A DNA stretch of 64,000 bases from Bdellovibrio sp. ZAP7 (GTDB lineage Bacteria; Bdellovibrionota; Bdellovibrionia; Bdellovibrionales; Bdellovibrionaceae): the NCBI RefSeq assembly GCF_006874645.1, contig NZ_CP030082.1, positions 868,001 through 932,000 on the forward strand, read 5' to 3'. The translations under genes were made by a program, and so were the position numbers. Positions 1 to 8,712 of the stretch are shown here, piece after piece. Under the pieces are notes generated by a model that ran no database searches, was not told the DNA's origin, and saw nothing but the letters and a program-made list of their open reading frames with translations. Position 1 is the first letter of the stretch. The number at the start of each line of letters is the position of its first letter.

Positions 1-1647
1 CGGCATGAAATCTGCGCCCAATTCTTTGCGGCGGGCATAAATGCTTAAAGAGAACAAATATCCAAACGTGTAAGGGAAGTTATAGAAACTTAAGCCCGCG
101 ATATGGAAATGAAGTTTGTGTGCCCAGAAAAGCTCATCTGCTTTTTCAGTGCTGTCGCCATACCATTCTTTCCACACGCTGCCCATCAGGCTGCGAAGCT
201 CGTCGGCACTCAATGTACGCTCTTTGCGGGCTTCATAGAATTTACGTTCAAATTCATAACGAACCGGGATGTTGATTAAAAAGGCCATGGCGCTTTCCAG
301 GTCACCCCAGGCATTTTCAATTTTTTGTTCGCGGGAACCCGAAGTGCTCATCAAAGCGTCGCCCAAAACTGTTTCGGCAAAAACACTGGCAGTCTCTGCC
401 AAAGTCATAGGGTAATCCATCTCGCCTAAAGACATATCGCGCATCACCCAGGAGTGAAAGCCATGACCCAATTCATGAGCCAATGTTCCGATGTCGCTGT
501 TCGAACCCATGTAAGTCATATAAACGCGAGGTTCGCGTTTTGCCAGGAAGCCTGTGCAATAGGCGCCGGTGCGCTTGTTCGGCAATACACGTCCCTCGAT
601 CCAGTTGTTATCAACCATCATTTGCACAAAGTCCGCCATTTCAGGGGAGACGTTGGCAAAGGCGTCTTTCACGATTTTAGCGCCTTGTTCAAAGGGCACG
701 GCGTCTGCGGAGGCGGCGATGGGGCTTGGAGCCATCAGGTCCCACAATTCCAATTTATTTTTCTTCATCACCTTCGCCATCAACAAACCAGCTTTTTGAA
801 TATCTTTGGTGTTGTTACGGCAAGCCGTGATCATCGCATCCAAAGTTTTTTGAGTGATGCGGTTGTCATTCAAAGGGTTATCCATGAAAGACATGGCTTT
901 AGTATGAGAACGCTTTTGCGCGTCCTCGATGCGCCAGCCAGCCAGGGCATTCACGATGGCAGCAGCACTGTGTTGGTGCTCAGCCCAAGCTTCTTGAATA
1001 CCGATCCAGGCAGCTTTGCGGTCCGCTTCGTTCGCGGTTTTCGTCAAGGCGCTGGCTTTGGCAAGACCCACCGTTTCCGTACGATCGGCATACTTCAAAT
1101 GCACGCGCATATTGCCACTGAGTTCGTCGTAAAGGTTGCCCCAAGCGGTATGACCCGAAACCTCTAGGCTGGTCATCAGAAGCTCTTCTGGTTCTGACAA
1201 AGCATGCGCCACTTTTTTTCGCTTTTCCTCATAGCTAAAGCGATAGGATTTGATGTGGTCATGATTGAGGATTTTATTGAAAGTGCTGTCATCACATTTT
1301 TGAATCATCAAATTCAGTGGAATGATCGCTTGAGATAATTTGGAAAAGAAAATCTGGATTTCAGATTCTTTGGTTTTCGCCTCTGTATTGGTGGAGTTCA
1401 CAGACAGAAGGCAGTTCACGTAAGTCGACATTGTGGCCGCTGTGATCACGCATTTTTCGTAAGCCAACAGAATATTTTGAATTTGCGTGATGGTTTTATC
1501 AGTCGGATTTTGCAAGTCCGCTTTGATCTCGGCAATCTTCTGTTGTAAAGATTCAAGCTCGCCGGTCACGTGATCCCAGTCTTTTTGGAATTCGGGAGAA
1601 GTGAGGGTCGGATAAACTGATTCAATGTTCCAAGTAGGACCGTTCAT
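1..1647 (-). CDS. pepF: M3-family oligoendopeptidase (PepF-like), C-terminus beyond the window
   Basis: Zinc metallopeptidase that should cleave short peptides, normally in the cytoplasm. The reverse-strand translation starts MNGPTWNIES and stays open to base 1, so about 549 residues are visible and the C-terminus is missing. The zinc-binding HEXXH motif reads HELGHGFHSW (bases about 445-480), preceded by SDIGTLA; M3 enzymes place the third ligand Glu about 25 residues later, and the sequence MTLAETASVFAE fits that. No signal peptide is seen. The start codon shares one base with the stop of the upstream DUF2252 gene (TAATG), which points to translational coupling. Confidence 0.9.
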   Translation of the reverse strand, partial: MNGPTWNIESVYPTLTSPEFQKDWDHVTGELESLQQKIAEIKADLQNPTDKTITQIQNILLAYEKCVITAATMSTYVNCLLSVNSTNTEAKTKESEIQIFFSKLSQAIIPLNLMIQKCDDSTFNKILNHDHIKSYRFSYEEKRKKVAHALSEPEELLMTSLEVSGHTAWGNLYDELSGNMRVHLKYADRTETVGLAKASALTKTANEADRKAAWIGIQEAWAEHQHSAAAIVNALAGWRIEDAQKRSHTKAMSFMDNPLNDNRITQKTLDAMITACRNNTKDIQKAGLLMAKVMKKNKLELWDLMAPSPIAASADAVPFEQGAKIVKDAFANVSPEMADFVQMMVDNNWIEGRVLPNKRTGAYCTGFLAKREPRVYMTYMGSNSDIGTLAHELGHGFHSWVMRDMSLGEMDYPMTLAETASVFAETVLGDALMSTSGSREQKIENAWGDLESAMAFLINIPVRYEFERKFYEARKERTLSADELRSLMGSVWKEWYGDSTEKADELFWAHKLHFHIAGLSFYNFPYTFGYLFSLSIYARRKELGADFMP

Positions 1648-2735
1648 TAGTTGTTCTCTTTCGTCATAAGGTTGACGTAGTTGTTCACAAAAATTTTGAA
1701 TTCATTAAAATTTAAAACCTGTACCAGAGCCGCCGCACTGGCCTGCTGTCCGTGCCAGCGTCCCAGACGGTTTGCGATGTATAAAGACATCTTTTCCCCA
1801 TCCTGAATGCTGTGCTCGTCATCGGCAGCTTCGAAATCCAAGTAAGCGTCAAAGCGGGCACGCATTAAGAACTGGCCCCCAGGAGTCGTCACGATTTTAT
1901 AGGGACCATAGACTGCACGAGTGGGGCGATACACTTGAGCCACATACGGAAAGCGTTGTTCCGGTTCACCCTGATTAGAATAAAAAGACGTTGCCGCCTG
2001 AGCTTCAAGTTTAAACTCGACGATATAGCGTTCTTGATTTCTTTGAATCAGATACCAAAAGCGTGGCAGTCCCTGGCTTCCGCCGCTGAACTTAGTTTTG
2101 TAACCAGTATCCAAAATCTGATAACCACTCATTGCGGACTCAAAGACTGCTTGGGAGTTTTGAAATAACTTTTGAACAGAATCCGGCGCTTGATTCACGG
2201 GAGTCAATTTCGCTTTCGACGAAAAATGATTCTGCTCGGTCATTTTATTCAGATACTTAGCCTGACGTTTAAAATAATCTGCATCCGTGTGAGCGATGGA
2301 CTCTTGAAGGACTTCGGGCTCTTCTAAGGCTTGTCCTTGAAGTCCGCTGAGATAAGCCTCAAAGATTTGTGACAGTGGAATTTTAAAAGGAGAAACTTGG
2401 TTGCCCGCTGCATAGCGAATCAAATCGCCAGCGAAGGGTGCGTTGCCTCCGCCATCATCAATGTCAATCAAAGTAAATTCACGGCCGCCGTCTGCCAACT
2501 GCACGTCACCAAAATTTTGAATGTGCGGGTCACCGACCACAACTCCTTGAACTGCCAACATTGCAGAACTTTGCTGTTTCAACCAATTCCAGTAATGAGG
2601 TGCGTTCGCGCGGAAAGCATTAAACAGTCCTGATTCATGGTGCCACTCAGCTCCCATAACTGTTGCGTAGTTTTCCGAATGAGCTGGAACTCCAGGGACC
2701 ATTAAGAATGCGAATATCAGAAGGATTGCTTTCAT
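1647..2735 (-). CDS. Exported DUF2252-family protein
   Basis: About 362 residues, function unknown. After a signal peptide (MKAILLIFAFLMVPGVPAHS) the protein carries the DUF2252 hallmarks GDPHIQNFGD and, shortly after, LIDIDDGG...PFAGDLIRYA. These resemble the catalytic loop and metal-binding segments of kinase-like phosphotransferases. The start at 2735 is chosen because the signal peptide begins there; a TTG start at 2771 would add 12 residues in front of it. It lies directly upstream of, and overlaps by one base, the M3 peptidase gene. DUF2252 proteins are usually described without export signals, so the leader is notable. Confidence 0.75.
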   Translation of the reverse strand: MKAILLIFAFLMVPGVPAHSENYATVMGAEWHHESGLFNAFRANAPHYWNWLKQQSSAMLAVQGVVVGDPHIQNFGDVQLADGGREFTLIDIDDGGGNAPFAGDLIRYAAGNQVSPFKIPLSQIFEAYLSGLQGQALEEPEVLQESIAHTDADYFKRQAKYLNKMTEQNHFSSKAKLTPVNQAPDSVQKLFQNSQAVFESAMSGYQILDTGYKTKFSGGSQGLPRFWYLIQRNQERYIVEFKLEAQAATSFYSNQGEPEQRFPYVAQVYRPTRAVYGPYKIVTTPGGQFLMRARFDAYLDFEAADDEHSIQDGEKMSLYIANRLGRWHGQQASAAALVQVLNFNEFKIFVNNYVNLMTKENN

Positions 2736-2878
2736 TGCGGTCAAATTAACAAAGCCATTATCCGAAGGCAAGGTGACCTTTGGTTAAGACTTTGTTGGCA
2801 TTTAGCACGTTACAAGATGGTCAATTGAGACCGAGCCGATCTCGCAATAAACCTGGCTTACTTTCAAAGGAGAATCCC

Positions 2879-4255
2879 ATGAAGCGGCAGATTTTTACTG
2901 TGGCCTTGGCTTTATATTCTTGCGTGGCTGGAGCCTCGGCGAGCGATTTAAACGCCTTTAGCACCAAAGATTTCTTTAAAATGACCCTTCCCACCGGCTG
3001 TCAGCCGAAAGGCGCGAAGGTTGCTCCCGATGGGCGTTACCTTTACTTGGCAGAAATGTGTGGAAAGACCGATCCCAAAACCAAGAAAAGAGTTCCTACT
3101 GCTTCGATTTATGACCTTGAAAAAATGACCCTGTCTAAAACATTGATCACGCCAGTGGGCATTCGTAAAGGTATTTTGGCGAATACCGAAGTGGACTTTT
3201 CCTATGACGGCAAGTGGGCTCTGATTGCGCGGGCGGAGGGCAATTCTGAGTCACAAATTTATAAAGACCAGGGCTTGGTTACGGTCGTCAATACGCAGAC
3301 TCAAAAGATCGCAAAGTATATTCCCGTATATGGACAGGGGGCAAAAATTATTGCCACTCGTCCAGTCTTATCCCGCATCAGAAATCCTCAGCAGATTATC
3401 TATGTTGCCAATTATTTTTCTGATGACATCAGTGTTTTGGATATCACCAATCTGAAGGACGACGGCGTTTTGAAAGGGGATTCGTACTTTGTTAAAAAGA
3501 TTGATTTGAATTCACACTTTAAACCACCTGTGAATCACGGCTATCAAATTGCGCCAAGGGGAATTGCTTTTTCTCCAGATGGTAAGTACGCGTTTGTTCT
3601 CGCCACAGAAACAGGAAGTCTGTTCGTTGTGGATTCTATTGAACACAAACAGGTTGCGGAGTTGGCTCCGATCAGTAGAGACGCCGCCGGCAGAGATCTA
3701 AATCTTCGCCATATCGTGATTTCACGAGACGGAAATTATGCTTATTTAAGTCATATGCGTGGTAACGCTGTTTCGCGAATTGATTTGCGCAGGCTTATGT
3801 CTGTGGTGGAGGCTTTGCCAGAAAAAGGACCGAACGTCGTTTTGCCAGCGACATTGTGGCAGGAGCTTTTCGTTCCATTTGCAACAGCGACGGGTCCAAA
3901 AAACATTCTGGTGCTAGAGGACTATCCAAAAGATCATCCTAACTTCCCGAATAAAAAATGGCCTTTGGCTCACCCGAACACGATTGTTTTAGATCCGGTT
4001 CAGAATCGCTATCTGTATGTGTCTTCCAGAACGACATCGACTGAAGGTGATTCGGAAGTGAATGCCGGAATCATGGGCAAGGTGGACATCATTGATACTC
4101 AAAATGGTGCGGTCGTTTTTACCTTGGTCGGGGGAGCTCAACCCACGGCTTTGGATATCACTCCAGACGGAAATACACTTATTTCCGGCGCGCTGATCGG
4201 GGCTAAGTTGTTTATTTATGACGTCGGAAAATTGATCCGACTTTACGAAAAATAG
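2879..4255 (+). CDS. Exported beta-propeller (YncE/LVIVD-like) protein
   Basis: 458 residues with a signal peptide (MKRQIFTVALALYSCVAGASA). The body is a series of beta-propeller blades with recurring [SAT]xDGxYxx motifs: APDGRYLYLAE, SYDGKWALIAR, SPDGKYAFVLA, SRDGNYAYLS, TPDGNTLISG. Such proteins commonly act as periplasmic binding or scaffold propellers; no catalytic residues are recognisable. ATG 2879 is preferred because AAAGGAG sits about 8 bases upstream, while an in-frame start at 2780 lacks a leader. It is transcribed divergently from the DUF2252 gene and followed by a strong hairpin terminator. Confidence 0.75.
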   Translation: MKRQIFTVALALYSCVAGASASDLNAFSTKDFFKMTLPTGCQPKGAKVAPDGRYLYLAEMCGKTDPKTKKRVPTASIYDLEKMTLSKTLITPVGIRKGILANTEVDFSYDGKWALIARAEGNSESQIYKDQGLVTVVNTQTQKIAKYIPVYGQGAKIIATRPVLSRIRNPQQIIYVANYFSDDISVLDITNLKDDGVLKGDSYFVKKIDLNSHFKPPVNHGYQIAPRGIAFSPDGKYAFVLATETGSLFVVDSIEHKQVAELAPISRDAAGRDLNLRHIVISRDGNYAYLSHMRGNAVSRIDLRRLMSVVEALPEKGPNVVLPATLWQELFVPFATATGPKNILVLEDYPKDHPNFPNKKWPLAHPNTIVLDPVQNRYLYVSSRTTSTEGDSEVNAGIMGKVDIIDTQNGAVVFTLVGGAQPTALDITPDGNTLISGALIGAKLFIYDVGKLIRLYEK

Positions 4256-4260
4256 AAAAG

Positions 4261-4289
4261 AAAAAGGTCCCTCAAGGGGACCTTTTTTT
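4261..4289. terminator. Bidirectional rho-independent terminator
   Basis: Nine-base stem AAAGGTCCC / GGGACCTTT with a five-base loop, A-run on the left and T-run on the right. It lies between convergent stop codons, so it can serve both the propeller gene and the flavoenzyme gene. Confidence 0.85.
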
Positions 4290-5358
4290 ATTTGTAGTCG
4301 TTGTAACCTTTTTCACCGGGAGTGTAGAAGGTCGTGGGGTCGTACGGTGTTAGGGGTTTTCCCTCTTTCAATTTCGCCACAAGATCGGGATTTGAAATAA
4401 ATGGACGACCGATAGCCACCAGGTCACCTTTTTTATCCATCAGATCTTGCTCAGCTCTTTTTTCATCATAACCGCCGGACGTGATGTAAAGGCCTTTGAA
4501 ATTTTGCTGAATCAGTTTTTTGATTTCGGGATTAACGGGAGGAGCACCCATCGCACTGTGATCAACGACGTGAATATAAACCAATCCTAAGTCGGACAGT
4601 TTTTGGGCAAGTGTAGAATAGAACTTCTCGATGCCTTCAAAAGGACCTGTATCGTTGAAAACGCCATATGGAGAAACGCGAATACCTAAACGGTCGCCAC
4701 CAATTTTTTCCACTGTGCCTTTGGCGATTTCCAAAACAAAACGCATGCGATTTTCATCGGAACCACCATACATATCTGTGCGCTTGTTCGATTTAGGATT
4801 TAAGAATTGCTCAATCAAGTAGCCATTGGCACCGTGAAGTTCTACGCCGTCAAAACCTGCTTGAATCGCAAGCTCCGCACTCTTGATGTATTCTTGAATC
4901 GTGGCTTTGACTTCCTCGGTCGTCATTTCATGGGGAGTTGTGTAGGGCTGCTCTTGCTTCGTGTCGGTCCAAATTTTTCCAGACAAGGCAATCGCTGATG
5001 GCGCTACCATTTTAGCACCAGGAGGCAAATTGTCAGGATGAGAAGCGCGGCCCGTGTGCATTAGCTGTGCAAAGATATGTCCGCCTTTGGCGTGAACAGC
5101 GTCAGTGACTTTTTTCCAGCTGGCAGCTTGCTCTTGATTAAACAGTCCCGGGATACGGGCATAGCCCAAACCGTTTGGTGACGGAGAAATTCCTTCAGAA
5201 ATAATCAACCCAGCAGAGGCGCGGTCAGCATAATATTTAGCGATCATATCATTTGCTAAATTTCCAATCGCACGGGAGCGGGTCATCGGTGCCATTGCCA
5301 GTCGATTTTGCAGTTTAATACGGCCTAATTGTACAGGTTCAAAAAGAGGACGGTTCAT
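4288..5358 (-). CDS. Old yellow enzyme (NemA-type NADH:flavin oxidoreductase)
   Basis: 356-residue FMN-dependent ene-reductase, expected to reduce activated C=C bonds of alpha,beta-unsaturated carbonyls or N-ethylmaleimide-like electrophiles with NAD(P)H. Family marks: LFEPVQLGRIKLQNRLAMAP at the N-terminus, DGVELHGANGYLIEQFLNP with the substrate-anion-binding H-x-x-N pair, SNKRTDMYGGS and a C-terminal GGY...ADL-like phosphate-binding segment ending VAIGRPFISNPDLV. The start at 5358 has AAAGGA about 8 bases upstream and replaces an earlier in-frame codon. The AT-rich stretch upstream (5370-5410) may hold an operator, but none is proven. A second OYE of the other subclass lies at 41149-42219. 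Confidence 0.9.
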   Translation of the reverse strand: MNRPLFEPVQLGRIKLQNRLAMAPMTRSRAIGNLANDMIAKYYADRASAGLIISEGISPSPNGLGYARIPGLFNQEQAASWKKVTDAVHAKGGHIFAQLMHTGRASHPDNLPPGAKMVAPSAIALSGKIWTDTKQEQPYTTPHEMTTEEVKATIQEYIKSAELAIQAGFDGVELHGANGYLIEQFLNPKSNKRTDMYGGSDENRMRFVLEIAKGTVEKIGGDRLGIRVSPYGVFNDTGPFEGIEKFYSTLAQKLSDLGLVYIHVVDHSAMGAPPVNPEIKKLIQQNFKGLYITSGGYDEKRAEQDLMDKKGDLVAIGRPFISNPDLVAKLKEGKPLTPYDPTTFYTPGEKGYNDYK

Positions 5359-5470
5359 AACGGATCCTTTCCAAATGTGATCATAATTAGTAACAATAAT
5401 GAGCACACTTTAAAAAAAGACAAGCTGATATTTAACTAGGTCCCAGAACTAATTTATGACAAGGAAGTGT

Positions 5471-5854
5471 TTATTTTGTAGCTGTATTTTTCTCGATGCA
5501 CTCAACATTCTCAGTCGGCGCCGAAGGCTTCAAATGTTCGATACGAGCGGACTGAACTCCCCCAGCCGCCGCACGTTGTTTTGTGACCAAAACTCGATAA
5601 CTCCAATTCTTAAACTCCAAATTTTCCGAAGTCGCAGTCAAATAAGCCCGCACCGGCTCCTTAGAAAGAATCAAATTATCAACCATCACCAGCCAGGTAG
5701 TAGCCTGAAACGCCCTACCATCTGTCAGCGTACAAACCACAAAATTCCCATCAGCATCCTGAGAAAGTGAATCAGGATCAACATCCGTCTCCCCAGGAGC
5801 AGCAAAAGAAAATGAAGCAGCCAAAGTAAGAAGGACGGTGATAATTAGTTTCAT
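5471..5854 (-). CDS. Small exported protein, unknown function
   Basis: 127 residues beginning MKLIITVLLTLAASFSFAAP, a clear signal peptide, then an acidic stretch and a mixed beta region with two cysteines (VVCTLTDG and VECIEKN) that could form a disulfide. No family recognised. The start at 5854 is chosen for the leader; a longer frame reaching 5995 would place charged, unlikely sequence in front. A 13-base direct repeat lies at the 3' end of the gene (5516-5528) and just upstream of it (5876-5888). Confidence 0.6.
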   Translation of the reverse strand: MKLIITVLLTLAASFSFAAPGETDVDPDSLSQDADGNFVVCTLTDGRAFQATTWLVMVDNLILSKEPVRAYLTATSENLEFKNWSYRVLVTKQRAAAGGVQSARIEHLKPSAPTENVECIEKNTATK

Positions 5855-5910
5855 AAACCCAATATACCCCAAGGGCGGCGCCGAAGGCCAGCCCAACAGA
5901 AAACACGCGT

Positions 5911-6058
5911 TCACCATTTTCCTCTCTGCCGCAAGCTCCACAGCCAACCGAAAGAGAAAACGAAGGGCACGAAAAAAGATCGAACCGAAATACAAACTTA
6001 ACTAACAAGGAAAGAAAAGAGCGAGGACTGACCGAAGCGGCAGAGAGGAAAATGGTGA
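5911..6058. repeat. 22-bp perfect inverted repeat ending in the tRNA-Arg 3' terminus
   Basis: Arms at 5911-5932 and 6037-6058 are exact reverse complements, separated by 104 bases. The right arm contains the encoded CCA end of the tRNA gene (6053-6055) plus three bases of its acceptor side and 16 bases of trailer. A transcript running out of the tRNA could fold the mature 3' end into a 22-bp helix. Confidence 0.85.
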
Positions 6059-6129
6059 TTCCGGTACGACTCGAACGTACGACCCTCTCCTTAGAAGGGA
6101 GATGCTCTATCCAGCTGAGCTACGGAACC
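6053..6129 (-). tRNA. tRNA-Arg (anticodon TCT)
   Basis: 77-nt cloverleaf on the minus strand, CCA encoded. Acceptor stem GGTTCCG pairs with CGGAATC (one G-T), discriminator A. D arm has AGCTCAGCTGGATAGAGC; the anticodon arm is CTCC-CTTCTAA-GGAG, giving anticodon TCT for AGA codons; the T arm has GTTCGAGTC. Drawn by hand, all stems close. Confidence 0.95.
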
Positions 6130-6431
6130 ACTTGGCGTTAATATCGCCGAAGGGGCACAAACTAGCAAATTGATTCCCAAATTCCAAGCCCATGACCGCA
6201 CTTTTTCACTCATAATGCGTTGCATCGGAGCATGGTGGACCCATTTGATTTCTAATTGGTGCCGTCTACTGAATCAAAAACCGCAGGCCTTCGGATGGAG
6301 TTGCAGCTTTAAAGCCGCTTGAAGTGCCTTGGGGTTGCAAGCAGGAATGTAAACCGGCGGTTTCCAAGGTTGAGCATTCGTAAAGCTAAATGTGTTGCCA
6401 GCCCTGGGAATCGTTGGTCAAGTCGACAGCT
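6130..6431. other. Intergenic region between tRNA-Arg and the PhoD-like gene
   Basis: About 300 bases between divergent genes. Apart from the candidate tRNA promoter, I see no convincing open frame or strong hairpin. It must also hold the promoter of the plus-strand phosphatase gene, which I cannot place. Confidence 0.5.
6140..6168 (-). promoter_or_regulatory. Candidate sigma-70-type promoter of tRNA-Arg
   Basis: On the minus strand TTGCTA (6163-6168) and GATATT (6140-6145) are separated by 17 bases and end 10 bases before the tRNA. Each box matches the consensus at 4 of 6 positions. Confidence 0.4.
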
Positions 6432-7775
6432 ATGAAATTCATCAAAGCAAATCTTCCTCGTCGTAAGTTTCTTCAATACTTGGCTGCCATCGCTCCGGCT
6501 GCCTGGCTTGCGAAAGCCCAAGCCCTGACAGCGAATGATTCTGGCGACGTCACCTCGACAGCGCGACAGCTCGCTGCCGGCAGAAAAATGCCGATGTTGC
6601 AGACATGGGCTGATGAAACGAGCGCTTTAGTTGTCGTGATGGGACCGAAGGGCCTTACGTTTGATTCGCAAAACAACGCGGGCTTAACGGTGCAACTTAT
6701 GCGCGCTGATGATCTTGGCAGCCAATTCACTTTGTATCGCCTGCAAGTTACGGGTCTTTCCCCAACGGCTTACAGTCAGATCGGTGTCTACAATCAAAAC
6801 CGTCTGGTGGATGTGCGTTCGTTGAAGGGCCTTGATATGACTCAAGCCTCTCCGAATCTGGCTGTCGCATCTTGCGCGAACTTCCGTAAAACCGAAGGAC
6901 AAGAATACATCTACCCTCGTTTTCACGAAGCTAAGACCGATGCGATTTTCTTTATCGGGGACATCGTCTATAGCAATTCACGTGTGGGTTCTGTTTTCAA
7001 AACTCCTGAGGAACCAAGTTCGGCTCTGGCTCGCTATGTGGAAACGTGGAGAACCGTGGATCTTTATCAGATGGAGCCCTTGGTTCCAACGTTGGCTATG
7101 TGGGATGATCACGATTACGGTCAGAATAATGGGGATGCGACCAATCCTTACCGCGACCAGATGAAGGCGATCTTTAGATCCTTCTATCCGATGCCAGAGG
7201 TGCATGAGCGTTTAAGCTATGGCCCGGGTGTTTCGTTTCGCTTAAGAGCTTTCGGAATTGATTTCCACTTCTTGGATGATCGCAGCTTCCTTGTAAATCA
7301 AGTCACTCAGTGGGGCGAGCAACAGGAAGACTGGTTCTTTAAAGACTATCTTGCAAGTTCAAATCCCGCGTGGATCATGAACGGTGTTCAGTTTGTACAA
7401 TACGCTCCCGTTGGCGAAAGTGTTCAAAGGGGAGGGCTCCCATCTTTGCAACGCTTAAGAAACGTCATCAAAGCAAACATGAAGCCAGTCGTTTTTGTGA
7501 CGGGCGATGTTCATTACTCCCAGATACAATATCTTTCGAAAGAGTATTTCGGATTGAACACGTATGAGCTGACTTCCAGTGCGATTCACAGCTCGTCAGT
7601 GGGGGAGTGGTTGCGCAGATCTCAAGAAGTCGGGCAGCTGTTTTATTATGGCGAATCGAACTTCTTCATCGTGAAGCCACGAATCGAAGCAAAAGCGATG
7701 CAGCTGGAAGTGTCCTGCGCAACCGCGACGGGAATTTACCCAACTGTTTCGGCTCCACTAAGAATTGAAACTTAA
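6432..7775 (+). CDS. Tat-exported PhoD-like metallophosphatase
   Basis: 447 residues. The N-terminus NLPRRKFLQYLAAIAPAAWL is a twin-arginine signal, so the enzyme should be exported folded with its metals. PhoD-family metal-binding motifs are in order: FFIGDIVYSN, MWDDHDYGQNNGD and VFVTGDVHYSQ. Known PhoD enzymes are Ca/Fe phosphodiesterase-phosphomonoesterases that release phosphate from organic sources or act on phospholipids. The start at 6432 is chosen because it puts the RR motif near the N-terminus; an upstream in-frame ATG at 6390 is possible. It stands alone, divergent from the tRNA and convergent with the YihY gene. Confidence 0.85.
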   Translation: MKFIKANLPRRKFLQYLAAIAPAAWLAKAQALTANDSGDVTSTARQLAAGRKMPMLQTWADETSALVVVMGPKGLTFDSQNNAGLTVQLMRADDLGSQFTLYRLQVTGLSPTAYSQIGVYNQNRLVDVRSLKGLDMTQASPNLAVASCANFRKTEGQEYIYPRFHEAKTDAIFFIGDIVYSNSRVGSVFKTPEEPSSALARYVETWRTVDLYQMEPLVPTLAMWDDHDYGQNNGDATNPYRDQMKAIFRSFYPMPEVHERLSYGPGVSFRLRAFGIDFHFLDDRSFLVNQVTQWGEQQEDWFFKDYLASSNPAWIMNGVQFVQYAPVGESVQRGGLPSLQRLRNVIKANMKPVVFVTGDVHYSQIQYLSKEYFGLNTYELTSSAIHSSSVGEWLRRSQEVGQLFYYGESNFFIVKPRIEAKAMQLEVSCATATGIYPTVSAPLRIET

Positions 7776-7792
7776 GTGCCGCGGGTCACTTA

Positions 7793-8614
7793 CTAAGTGA
7801 TGTGACGTTTTTGTAGGCTTGCGCAAAGGGCGACGCCGCCTAAGATCACGTACCATAGTGAAAGAATCCACAAGGTCAGGATCGGGATCGCGGCAAAGGA
7901 GCCATAGATTTTATTGTAGTTAAATACTCCTAAGGTCAGATAGGAGAAGCCTTTGTGCACTCCGAACATTCCAGCAGCACCCAACAGGGAACTTACAAAG
8001 GCCGAGCGCCAGTGCACGGGAAGATCGGGGACTAATTTGTAGATCAGGAACAAGCTTCCAACCAAGACCATGCCGTTCATGAATCCTGTCGGTAAAAGCT
8101 TACGAACCACCTGGAATTGATCCAAGGTATTAAAGCCCACATAGATCGCCAGGAAAACGGGAATCAAAAGGATCAACACCCATTGATAGATCAAACGCTT
8201 GTAAAAGGGACGGGTGTTTTTCTGGTTCCATACGCGGTGAATGCCGACTTCCATATCGTGCAGCAGGCGCAAAGACGTGATGAACAAAAACACGGCCCCT
8301 GTTGTTCCGACTTTCCCGGCATTGATGTTTTTTAAAAAGATGCGCAGATATTTTGTCAAATCACTGCCGGCCGCTTCACGCAGGTTCATTAGCAAAAAGA
8401 ATTCAACTTTGGGATAGAGAGCTTCAAAGCCACCGATAGACTGAAAGGTCGCCGTCACGACCGCAAGAAAAGGCACCATACCCAGGATCGTAGAAAACGA
8501 AAGGGAGCTTGCCACCAATGCAAGTTCACCATCCCGCATTTGTTGGACAGTGTCTTTGATGACGCCCCAAAAGTTTTTAAAATTCGATTTAACTTTGCCG
8601 ATCATTGCTGCCAT
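7793..8614 (-). CDS. YihY/BrkB-family inner-membrane protein
   Basis: 273 residues with about six membrane-spanning stretches (for example MVPFLAVVTATF, VLILLIPVFLAIYVGF, MVLVGSLFLIYKLVP and PILTLWILSLWYVILGGVAL). The N-terminal segment DGELALVASSLSFSTILGMVPFLAV matches the YihY/virulence factor BrkB family, once misnamed RNase BN. The molecular role is unsettled; export or envelope-integrity roles have been proposed for relatives. Starts at 8614 or at the second Met (8605) are both possible. Confidence 0.85.
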   Translation of the reverse strand: MAAMIGKVKSNFKNFWGVIKDTVQQMRDGELALVASSLSFSTILGMVPFLAVVTATFQSIGGFEALYPKVEFFLLMNLREAAGSDLTKYLRIFLKNINAGKVGTTGAVFLFITSLRLLHDMEVGIHRVWNQKNTRPFYKRLIYQWVLILLIPVFLAIYVGFNTLDQFQVVRKLLPTGFMNGMVLVGSLFLIYKLVPDLPVHWRSAFVSSLLGAAGMFGVHKGFSYLTLGVFNYNKIYGSFAAIPILTLWILSLWYVILGGVALCASLQKRHIT

Positions 8615-8658
8615 TCCTTACTTCACCATAACGGCTAAATCTGAAAAAGGGCATTAAA

Positions 8659-8686
8659 AAAGGGATGCCGGTCTGGCATCCCTTTT
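8659..8686 (-). terminator. Rho-independent terminator
   Basis: Stem AAGGGATGCC / GGCATCCCTT with a five-base loop, A/T runs on both sides. It lies just downstream of the Lys-rich lipoprotein gene on the minus strand. Confidence 0.85.
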
Positions 8687-8712
8687 GGAAACTTATTTGT
8701 TAACTGTCGTGA

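Noticed and set aside
454-1167. Long plus-strand frame inside the M3 peptidase gene
   Set aside because: Antisense shadow: the minus strand has an unbroken peptidase frame with an intact HEXXH motif.
5911-6058. tRNA-borne attachment site of an integrated element
   Set aside because: The repeat is inverted rather than direct, and no integrase or element-like gene set lies nearby.
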